From positions 1-64,000 of the forward strand of contig JBBHKE010002603.1 of assembly GCA_037447655.1 (NCBI GenBank): a stretch of 64,000 bases of DNA, in the 5' to 3' direction. The position numbers and the translations under genes were made by a program. Source of the DNA: Zygnema cylindricum (Eukaryota; Streptophyta; Zygnematophyceae; Zygnematales; Zygnemataceae). Numbering within the stretch: the first letter of the stretch is position 1; each line of letters opens with the position of its first letter. Below, in pieces: positions 56,023 through 64,000 of this stretch. The notes below the pieces were generated by a model, which ran no database searches, was not told the DNA's origin, and worked only from the letters and a program-made list of their open reading frames with translations.

Positions 56023-57893
56023 GGCAGACGAGTTAAGAGTGGTCAACCAAGCAAGCAAGCAAGCAGGACAATTTTGTCTATCAATTGCTTGTGATTGTCA
56101 GATGGCCAGTTTCAGTGGAAGTGGTAGTGGGACATATGCCAGCAGTTTATTATTTTCACTATTGATTATGATATGTTTTTTTAAGTATAGCTGTAAGTCG
56201 TCCATTTGTCTCTATGTAAGAGTAGCAAATACTAAGTTAGCTAGTGTATACTCGCAGATTTTGCATGTATGATACCGGCAACAGTTAGAATTTGTCTTTG
56301 GAAGGCCACTATTTTAGAAGATGATGATATTATTTTCAGTAGCAGCGTATTTTTCGTTGTCACGAATATTTTAGAGAGTGATACTGTCTTAACCAAATAT
56401 ATAAATGTTTGCGACTAGAAATACTCGGAACACAGTTTATGCATGCATTCTTTCTCAGGAAATGGTGAAATGGTGGTGTGAGAATACAACGCTGTTTTGT
56501 TTCCAACTATATTTCTATGTGTTCCTGTTGTAGATGACAAGTTCTTCAACCAAGAGTTTGGGTGTAGATCTCTTTGTACTGTACAGCCTCCACCTGTCTT
56601 TCATGTCTGCTACACACAAACAACACATGCAAACATATGCTCTATTGATGGTACTGATGGTTTACAAATACGTGTTTTGTGAAGTCATTATGGAGTACAC
56701 ATGGGTGTAAGCATATTAGGGTGCAGCCAAGATGGACCGACGTTAATATTCTGTGCTTTGAACGTTGAATGCCCTCCAGTGGCAACGGCTAAAGCGGCAC
56801 GGGACTGGACCGGGTGACTTGCTGATGGTTGCTTGCTTTCGCACAAAGTATTAATGTTCGTAATGAAAGAACTCGTAATGTAGTAGTGATGGGAGGTGTA
56901 GCAATCAACTATTGGCCGAAGTGGCTCTTAGTGAGTCACGTCAAACAGCCATATAAATCGCTTGGATGCAAATGATCCATGAACTCCATCAGTGGTGGAA
57001 AAGTGTAATGCAGAGCAGGGACATAAAGATCTATAGCATTAGGTTTGCTTCCAACGTGGTTGTAAGTATCGGGATAGTACACTGTGAATTGCTGTGAGAG
57101 ATTTAGAGTTAGAAAAATAAGTAGCATCATTGGGAGGAAAAGAATCATTAGTGTCGCTACCACTATTTTGTGGTCAGAGGCAGGAACAGTAAAAAAGTCA
57201 TCTACTTGTGTCACTAATCGTATTAGCGGTTCACGACGTGCTCTAGTTCCAATACATGTTTCAAGCGTGTCGTTTAATGCCCGACCTTGACTTTTTCAGT
57301 CAATCGTGAACTTTATTTTTATGTAACTCTACGAAGTCTGTTCATACTTATCCAATATAGTCCAAAACAATGATCTTTTGCTGGGCAACTTGAGCACGAT
57401 TAGCAAAGGTTTTCCTATGACTTGATTTTGACGCTTGTTCTCTAAATTGGCAAACAAAATTTTATTTGTTTACTTCGTATACATCCATTTTCTCTTTGGA
57501 TACAAGGTTACCCAACCGATGTGTCATCGTTAAAGTTTTTCCTTTCAATCCAGTTTCATATTATGTCATGGATAACTCTTTGATTTGTAGAGGCCAACAT
57601 TTGTCTCCTCTAACTCCAAAGCCAGCTGTGGGTCAAACATCGCCATTCTCTCTTCTCTCCTCTCCCCCCCTCCCCTTCCACTCCCTCCTCCGCGATCGCG
57701 GATCGACATTTGAATGCTTCTAAATGCTGGCATCTTACCATCTCACTGTCTATTTCTGAAATTTCAGTTAAAAACCTGTAGAGACATGTATACGAAACTG
57801 CGCGACAACATAGAATAGCGAGAGCATCGTATCGTGTAGGTACATCATTTTTGAAAAATGGAAAAATTGATTAGCAACATCGAATCAGAGATC
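56023..57893. other. GWD1 3' flank and intergenic DNA
   Basis: This includes the GWD1 3' untranslated region of unknown length. A C-rich pyrimidine tract lies near 57640-57695. The only frame of interest, on the minus strand, is listed separately. Confidence 0.5.
56936..57214 (-). CDS. Unrecognised small ORF with one hydrophobic segment (doubtful)
   Basis: 92 codons from ATG to stop. Residues about 17-40 (KIVVATLMILFLPMMLLIFL and neighbours) would form one membrane helix; the C-terminal half is rich in P, Y and H. I recognise no domain, and no upstream exon or splice signal could be tied to it. It may be chance; the sequence is not repetitive. Confidence 0.2.
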   Translation of the reverse strand: MTQVDDFFTVPASDHKIVVATLMILFLPMMLLIFLTLNLSQQFTVYYPDTYNHVGSKPNAIDLYVPALHYTFPPLMEFMDHLHPSDLYGCLT

Positions 57894-58195
57894 CCCCCAT
57901 CCCAGAGGTCGCAAAAGCCAAATTTTTTGATAACCGAAACCGACCGTATTTTTTTTTTCAAAATCTGAGTACCCGACGTCGGACCGGGTTATGTCACGCT
58001 CCTAAATTGTTAACCGTTAACCGAAAGGCGTTTAGGAAAATAAAAGTTAACTGAAACTCGATTTCTCGCGACTAACCGTACCCGCCCGTACCCGAATAAG
58101 TACAAAATTAATGGTATATTTCCCTTAAACCTTCCACGATACCAAGAGTACAAAGTACAATAATGTTGGGTGGTATGGACAGCACAAAACTTTCA
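57894..58195 (+). repeat. Dispersed repeat pair, left copy
   Basis: It shares, in order, GAGGTCGCAAAAG-like, TTTTTTTTTCAAAATCTGA, GCTCCTAAATTGTTA, AAAGTTAACTGAAA and CGTACCCGAATAA with 58657-58912. Same orientation, visibly diverged. Confidence 0.7.
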
Positions 58196-58442
58196 TTTTT
58201 TTCGTTTTTTTGCTAACCCGACCATAACCGATTTTTTTTTTTTTCTGTGAATCAACCACCCGAATCTGCCTGGTCCCCCAAATTTGGCACCCGAATCCGT
58301 TCCGGATCCGCGGGCGGTCGGTTAACGGTCAGTTACGGTTTCGGTTAAGCGTTTGCGACAACTGCCCCATGCGCATGGGAAAAGTGCATTCTTGGTGCCA
58401 ATACATTTGTGACCGATACGTCATAATTCACATCCATATGTA

Positions 58443-58654
58443 CGGACCGTGTATCGCTATTAGTGTTAATACTTTTTTTCGTCGCGTAAAACATCTTTTA
58501 TCCATACACACTTGTCCGATTTTCATATGGAGACCGCCGATGGGAAGGTGAGACACTTGGATTTGAATCACAACCGTCAGACCCGTAATCCGACAAACGT
58601 GTACAGAGAAAATATGTTTTAAGCGGCGAAAAAAACATTTACACTAATAGCGAT
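58443..58654. mobile_element. M-family MITE, long TIR
   Basis: ACCGTGTATCGCTATTAGTG at the left mirrors CACTAATAGCGATACACGGT at the right, and the symmetry continues inward through TTTTTTTCGTCGC and GCGGCGAAAAAAA. 212 bp, non-coding, related to 39294-39479. Confidence 0.8.
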
Positions 58655-58656
58655 AC

Positions 58657-58912
58657 ACGGTGTAGAGGTCGTAAAAGTCAAAATTTCAGATACTTGAATC
58701 CAACATTTTTTTTTTTCAAAATCTGAACACCCGAAATCCGGCCGGGTTATTTTATGCTCCTAAATTGTTACCTGGTACCCGATACGCGTTGACGAAAGCA
58801 AAGTTAACTGAAATTCAATTTTTGGCGACTACCCGTACCCGAATAATTACAAAACTTGTGGCACAAAGTACGATAATGCTAGATAGTTTGGAGTTATGGA
58901 CACTACACCGCG
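58657..58912 (+). repeat. Dispersed repeat pair, right copy
   Basis: Second copy of the 57894-58195 sequence. It lies directly after an M element and before an M-type terminus (CTACACCGCGAATCG at 58902), so it may itself sit inside an M element. Confidence 0.65.
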
Positions 58913-59689
58913 AATCGTAATTAGAGTTATGTATGCTAATTCCGTCACCCCAAATTTTTACTCTTTCACCATAAATAGAGTACATTATTCTAAATTATTC
59001 TTTACATTATTCAAGGTGATTTCGAATGAGCGTTATTAACTCTAATATAGTGCCGTTTTAAATAGTGTGGCGTATGGTCAGTGTTCGACTGTGCAAAATT
59101 GTACTTTATTACGTAAAAATGTACAAATAATGACTTAATACAGGCCGTTATCATGTAACTCCGTTTTAACAAACCACGTAGTGCTAACGTCACAATGACG
59201 TGAAACTGTACGTTTTGTCGGTTTCTGTACGTTTACCTAATTTACAGTAGATATTTTCAGCGCCCAAATTTACGCCCAAATTAGAGTTAGGGTAACGTTC
59301 CATGAGGCGAAAAATGGGGAAGTTTACAGAAATCCGCGATCTCCGTACCAAATCGTACCTCCTATTTTGTTTTTATACGAAAAACAACATTACAGAGAAG
59401 CGATTCATGTAAGTTCTATGTAACTGACAACCCACCTCGAGGAGGTGGGTTGGCAGATACAGAAAACAAAAATTTGTGACACGCTGGACGATTAAGCTAC
59501 GTGTCATGATGCAAAGCCAAGGAATAATATTAAGATTTGCACATGACACGCGCTTTTCAAAATAAAACCGAAAATAAAAACGAGATTTCGTAACATTCCT
59601 TCGTCACGCTATATCCGGTAATTATTGTTAGTCTCACTATTTCCCTCAAAGGACTTTCGTTATGTTCTAAAACAGAAACCCTAAAATAT

Positions 59690-59935
59690 GAGATGGCGTA
59701 CAGATTGGCGTCTGCAAAAAGTATTGTTGAAGTACGCAGGTACATGGTACGCAAGTGAAGATTTGAAACTAAGTTTGTCGGTGCTGAAATCTTAAAGATT
59801 TTCACTATTGAATCGTAGCTTGCGTGGCGCCGGTCAATTTAGAACAAGTGGTTTACAGATTCAACGTGATGGAACATCGACTCAATCGACCCGGTTTGTA
59901 GAGTTGGCCGTACAATTACAGAAACGTCAACTTGA
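59690..59935 (+). repeat. Dispersed repeat, partner of 18960-19170
   Basis: It contains GTACATGGTACGCAAGTGAA, GTGGTTTACAGATTC and GTTGGCCGTACAATTACA. It ends right at the H-family insertion at 59937. Confidence 0.7.
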
Positions 59936-59936
59936 C

Positions 59937-60580
59937 CATAGTTTAAAAGTAAGAGTTTTTATGGTAAGACCTTTGGTAGGCGCACAAAACTTGACACTAA
60001 ACTCACGTAGAGTAGGCATACTGTATGTGTGTGCGTTGTGCACACTCTTGTACGAACGTACGAATATGACGTATGATCATAGTATAGCTCACGCCGCCGG
60101 ACGAAATTTGTTAACGACCTGACACAGCGTAGGATGACATTCCGCGGGAAAGAAAACCCGAAAAAAAAAAAAACGTGGATGGACAACCAAACATACTTCT
60201 TGGTTGGTCAATTTGAGGTCGTATTTAGTGTGGCCTTCAAATTGCAGACACTAATGTGACAGATAGTCCTATCGTAAGTTGTGTTATGGGCTTTTCATGT
60301 GATCTTCTTAGATCGCTACTTTGTTCAGCGACCGTCCGATCGTCAATATCTGACGGTTTAAATAAAAATACCTCAAAACTCACAAAAAAAAAATTTGTCC
60401 GAATGTTTTTCAAACTTTAGACATGACGTTTAATTCTCTATTGATCGATGTGCAACCCAACCCTGTTACTATTTTTTTTCATTTTTCGACCAATACAATA
60501 TTGGTCTTAAGGTCATATTGTATGTTTTACATACAATAGGCATATTGTATGGGCCTACTTTCACCTACTTTTGAACTATG
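59937..60580 (+). mobile_element. H-family MITE, copy 3, with internal insertion
   Basis: The left end is CATAGTTTAAAAGTAAG and the right end CCTACTTTTGAACTATG. The interior follows copy 2, but about 280 bp of unrelated DNA (about 59984-60262) separates the left 45 bp from the rest. No target duplication is visible. Confidence 0.7.
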
Positions 60581-60654
60581 AGACATATACGATGAGAATT
60601 ATCGGTTCACGGATTGGTCGACGGAAATTTTGATGTGAATTGCGGCTGTTTTGT

Positions 60655-60885
60655 GTCCACGCTTCGCGTATTCTCTGAATCGTTATTAGAGTATAGAAAT
60701 TATTAGTGTAAAGAAAAAATTATCGTCATTCATTCTAATTTACTGCCAAGCAAAGTGGTAGATTATGGTCCACTTTCTTAAATAGTGCAATTAATTTTAT
60801 TTAAGGTGTCAATGTCAAAATGTTGGGGTGCCGATATAGAGTACATATGGCTAATAACGATTGACGGGTTACTGCACTGTAGCGT
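60655..60885 (-). mobile_element. M-family segment, reverse orientation
   Basis: Reverse complement of 19303-19480, with landmarks GAATCGTTATTAG, CGTCATTCATTCTAA, TGTTGGGGTG and CTAATAACGATTGACGG. It ends at the putative LTR start, so the LTR element may have inserted into it. Confidence 0.6.
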
Positions 60886-61256
60886 GATGGGGACGTGACA
60901 CGGCCTCAACACTCGATCGAACGCCATATGTCGTGACGTCACCGATGTTGCATGTGCACCTGACGAACTCGGCCCATGGTACTCGTCACCGGAATTTCCC
61001 GTGACTGCCTTGAACTCAGTCCATGGGACACGTCCGTCTGAACCACCGAGCACATGGAACTCCACCCGACGAGGCGGCGTTGTAGAAAACTCTGACCGTA
61101 CAGGAGTTTGTCCTTTACTGGACGTGCATTTAATGTAATGTTATGTGCATTTAATGTGTAATTGCATGTGCAACTGAACCACCGAGCACATGGTGTTGGT
61201 TTTGGACGATCTTCAGCGATCCATCGATTCTGACAAAAGTACCGATTCTCATGTAT

Positions 61257-61277
61257 GTGACGTGACGTGACGTGACG
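61257..61277. promoter_or_regulatory. Four tandem TGACG motifs in the putative LTR
   Basis: TGACG starts at 61258, 61263, 61268 and 61273, an exact 5-bp period. TGACG is the core of plant TGA-type bZIP binding sites; here it lies about 375 bp upstream of the TATA-like box. Confidence 0.45.
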
Positions 61278-61646
61278 GATCTGAGCGTACGGAATTGAAC
61301 CAACGTTTACATGTTTTAATTAATGATCTGTGTACGGAATTGCTTGAACAAATGTGCGGCAATTCCCGGTGGAAACTCAACGTGTATATACGGTCTGATT
61401 GGACCAATTTAGGTGTGCATTTAGTGTAGATCCTTATGAGGTAGAATACAAAGGCATTGCAGATCAGACAGAAAATCATCCCTTCATCCATCAATTTTAG
61501 AGAGCAAGTTAGACATCATAGTGAGACAAAGAATAGAATAGAATTTTGGCTTTATTACAAAGTCTCTTGTAACAATTGTCCTAAACGGACCATTAATCAA
61601 ATCTACGACTTTTCTGGAATCTATTCTGTCTACTTTTGTCTATTTG

Positions 61647-61656
61647 CTATAAATAT
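61647..61656 (+). promoter_or_regulatory. Candidate TATA box of the LTR
   Basis: CTATAAATAT, the same as the box in the downstream Copia 2 LTR (34303). It is about 85 bp before the gag-like ORF. Confidence 0.4.
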
Positions 61657-61730
61657 CTCTCCCTACTCTACCTCATTCCTATCTCTATTGTTTCTGTGAC
61701 TCCCTAAAGCCCCTCTGCGTGTATTGATCT

Positions 61731-63764
61731 GTGGCCGGTCCATTTTGTCTGTGGTTACGGGAATCCTTCCCGTTAGCTCGGATGACCGACCCGGCGCATC
61801 AGGTTATGGGCCCACCCATACGGGGCCCAAAGGAGTTCGAAATCTCGAGAGACGAAAGTAACAGCCACCAGAAGAAGGCTGAGAGTAGAGGAGAAGAATC
61901 GGAGGTTTCTGCAACAACAAAAACAAAAGCAGAAAGTCAGATCCGAGAATTGGATGGGACTGAAGGGGGAGCCTTGGAAAATGACTTCCAAGGGCTCAAA
62001 GGGGAAAAGTTAATGGAGAAGGCAACTGAAAGATCATCCATGGCAGTACGGATCGGACTGCTCCGATCGTTAGTTGACACAATCTACGATGATAAGATTA
62101 CCCTCCAAGAAAACATTTCCCAATTTAATGAAATCCTAGTCAAAGCAGAATCAGCCGGTCTACACCTTCCAAGAGTTACCAAGATCTCACTATTACTGCT
62201 ATTCCTACCTCCTGAGTTTGCATCGGCTCTCACCTTAACGGAGGGCTACGAGGGGAAAGAGTGGACGTGGGAGGAGGTCTTGGAGAAGCTTACAGCTGCT
62301 GACGGCTCCACCGAGGTGGTGATGCCCGACAAGGCCTCCAAGAGCGAGCCTGGCATCATGGAGAAAAGCGGTCAAATCAGTGACCAACTAGGTGACAGGG
62401 TAGAGACAAAACAACATTGTCAGAACCCAGATCACAGAAACTCTGTCTGCCATTCCAGCATTCAGACCAAAAACGACCACAGCGGAGAGGAGACAGGCAG
62501 AACTCTTGACAATGGAGGAGAAAAAGCTGGGAACAGAAAGACCTCTAACAATTCCATTGCAGGCCAAACTCCAGACTGCGATACGACCTCACACGTGTAC
62601 CTCTTTCCGAAAGCAGATGCTAGAGAAGGGGAAGGTTTGCCACGAGGGCAGATAAAAGGGGAAGAAGAACTCACCATTTTGGAGAAGCAATTTGAGGAGA
62701 TCCAGCATCGGCCAAAAGCACGTGGCACTATCTCCGTCCGCAATCTTCCGAAGGAGCTGCCAAATCAGATGGCCGAGGGCTTTGTCCGTGAATCTGCACA
62801 TTCCAAAGTCGGAAGCATTAGCAAATGGGACGCCATTCAGCCGACGACAAAGGAGTCAAGCAAGAAGGACAAAATTGGAGTTCTAACCCTGCAGAGAAAG
62901 AATATAAACAGCAAACAGAAAGGTTGCACATTTAACTTTGCACATGTTGCTGCAGCAACAAATGCAAAGATGGAATACGGCTCAGACAAGTCAAGGGCCA
63001 TCATCAGCTCCAAGTGGAGCAGGGGAGAGAATCGAGATCCTAAGATTAAGGATCACCCATCTCAAGAGGAGACAGGAAGGAGATCTTACCTCAAAAAGGT
63101 TAGAGATCAGGTGTTTCAAAACGACGCCACAATCATCCGCAACGCCTCAGAACGGCGTGAACCTACAAAAGGTGATGAAAGAAACTGCGGAGATGCCACA
63201 GAGAATGCGCAAAGTCGACCAAGTGCGCCATCCAACATCCGCAAAGAGGACAAAAGCAGTGTCCTGTACAGAGAAACAACAAAATGCCAACACGTCAAGC
63301 ATGTCAATGTCGAAACTAAAGGAGGAAGCAAAGATGGCACACACGTGATTGCAACAACGCAGCAAGAAAAAGTCATCGAAAGTCGGAACGCATCAGACTT
63401 TGCAATAGAGAAAACCGCCAATCCTCAGCCGGAGACGACAAATGCAAGAAGTAACAAAATCAGTTTTGGCATAAAGGCAGTTGGTCCTAAGGAACAAAAA
63501 TCAAGGAGGATCGATGAAAAGGGTCATAGTTCCACTCACCAGATAAAGGAGGTCGAGAATAAGAGAACCCAACGAGTTTCAGAAATCAACGGTAGCCGAG
63601 TGGCTACATGCGGTCCCATGAGCACAGATTTGCGTCATGTCGACCAAGGCAGTGAGAGTGAATCCACCGATCTGCGAAATAGAAAGAAAAATACTAATGT
63701 GTTGGTATATGATCAAGGAGAGGAGGGGAACAAGCAAAGAGTACAAGGCAAACTAAAGGAGTAA
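61731..63764 (+). CDS. Gag-like polyprotein of an LTR retrotransposon
   Basis: 677 residues; the better start may be the ATG at 61782 (MTDPAHQVMGPP). Residues about 107-190 resemble the UBN2 type Copia capsid: RIGLLRSLVDTIYDDKITLQ, ISQFNEILVKAESAGLHLPR, LLLLFLPPEFASAL and WEEVLEKLTA. The remaining 480 or so residues are highly polar (K, E, S, T, R), predicted disordered, with no CX2CX4HX4C knuckle. The frame is uninterrupted, unlike the other retroelements here, suggesting a younger element. After the stop, another frame stays open to the window edge, so pol may follow by frameshift or a sequencing error may have split the ORF. A host gene of unknown function is a less likely reading. Confidence 0.6.
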   Translation: MAGPFCLWLRESFPLARMTDPAHQVMGPPIRGPKEFEISRDESNSHQKKAESRGEESEVSATTKTKAESQIRELDGTEGGALENDFQGLKGEKLMEKATERSSMAVRIGLLRSLVDTIYDDKITLQENISQFNEILVKAESAGLHLPRVTKISLLLLFLPPEFASALTLTEGYEGKEWTWEEVLEKLTAADGSTEVVMPDKASKSEPGIMEKSGQISDQLGDRVETKQHCQNPDHRNSVCHSSIQTKNDHSGEETGRTLDNGGEKAGNRKTSNNSIAGQTPDCDTTSHVYLFPKADAREGEGLPRGQIKGEEELTILEKQFEEIQHRPKARGTISVRNLPKELPNQMAEGFVRESAHSKVGSISKWDAIQPTTKESSKKDKIGVLTLQRKNINSKQKGCTFNFAHVAAATNAKMEYGSDKSRAIISSKWSRGENRDPKIKDHPSQEETGRRSYLKKVRDQVFQNDATIIRNASERREPTKGDERNCGDATENAQSRPSAPSNIRKEDKSSVLYRETTKCQHVKHVNVETKGGSKDGTHVIATTQQEKVIESRNASDFAIEKTANPQPETTNARSNKISFGIKAVGPKEQKSRRIDEKGHSSTHQIKEVENKRTQRVSEINGSRVATCGPMSTDLRHVDQGSESESTDLRNRKKNTNVLVYDQGEEGNKQRVQGKLKE

Positions 63765-63765
63765 G

Positions 63766-64000
63766 GACAACCAAGAAGTAGGAGAAATTCAGCAAACACT
63801 CGTCATCAAATCGGACGACGAGTTCAACAAAATTTATGAGAATAGTGGGAGCAAAATTAACAAAGATAACAACTTACCATCTGAGAGGGGAGTCAGATCC
63901 GAGTTCTCCGCTTGTCAAGCCTACTTCAGTGTCCAACACAAAAGACGCCTTGAATTCTCCACATTCCCAATCTATGATGACCATCACAAGGCGGGAGCAA
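63766..64000 (+). CDS. Open frame continuing past the gag-like ORF (partial)
   Basis: From 63766 a different frame is open to the last base, about 78 codons (starting DNQEVGEIQQTLVIK), with the same polar composition and a segment SACQAYFSVQHKRRLEFS. No start codon or domain is recognised. It may be the next part of the same polyprotein. Confidence 0.35.

Larger units (their letters stand above)
60886..61690 (+). repeat. Putative 5' LTR of a retrotransposon (borders approximate)
   Basis: A sharp change from M-family sequence to TGATGGGGACGTGACACGG marks the likely start. CTATAAATAT at 61647-61656 could be its TATA box, and a gag-like ORF follows. The matching 3' LTR lies outside the window, so this is inferred. 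Confidence 0.45.

Noticed and set aside
59937-60580. Target-site duplication for H copy 3
   Set aside because: The eight bases on the two sides do not match, so no duplication is claimed here.

Overview
The window is nuclear DNA from a green plant lineage organism (a streptophyte, either an alga or a land plant; I cannot name the species). The evidence is a 33-exon plastid-targeted glucan, water dikinase gene, a plant-type class 3 lipase, a plant-type NSE1 gene, GT-AG introns of roughly 100-900 bp, a nuclear tRNA-Arg(CCU), and a heavy load of Copia retrotransposons and short terminal-inverted-repeat (TIR) elements. Two runs of ten N mark assembly gaps (18612-18621 and 33021-33030).

Layout. 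1-1174 is a degenerate T-rich satellite. 1175-7680 is non-coding and carries three members of a TIR family I call P (TIR like GGGTATGTCCCCATGT, TAA-type target site), one of them interrupted by a member of a second family H (TIR CATAGTTCAAAAGTAGG, 8-bp target duplication). 7824-11632 (+) is a six-exon lipase gene. 12842-15655 (-) is a six-exon NSE1 gene (SMC5/6 complex), convergent with the lipase. Tandem tRNA-Arg copies, one intact and one decayed, lie at 15823-15996. 16000-20850 is repeat-rich intergenic DNA with hairpin-forming TIR ends (family M), a family S element and a 54-bp tandem repeat. 20878-34843 is a block of decayed retroelements: a Copia element on the minus strand, a 5' fragment of a related one, the 3' end of a non-LTR-like reverse transcriptase, and a plus-strand Copia element whose LTR, leader and gag start recur downstream. 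34844-40600 is intergenic with more P, H and M elements and a (CT) tract of about 218 bp. 40620-56022 (+) is GWD1. 56023-60885 holds more TIR elements and diverged repeat pairs. From about 60886 to the window end lies the 5' part of another LTR element with a 678-codon gag-like ORF.

The three host genes do not form a pathway. GWD1 phosphorylates starch in the plastid and starts its breakdown. The lipase hydrolyses acylglycerols. NSE1 is a RING subunit of a DNA-repair complex. For all three genes I rebuilt the splicing by hand; every exon junction is phase-consistent, giving predicted proteins of 1466, 629 and 290 residues.

I found no CRISPR array, operon or clearly new multi-gene system. The observations most worth a second look are: GWD1 carries a tandemly duplicated linker module and lacks the first cysteine of the redox CFATC motif; P-family elements repeatedly lie head to head, once forming a perfect 35-bp palindrome; the minus-strand Copia element ends right at a P-type terminus; and the long gag-like ORF at the right edge.
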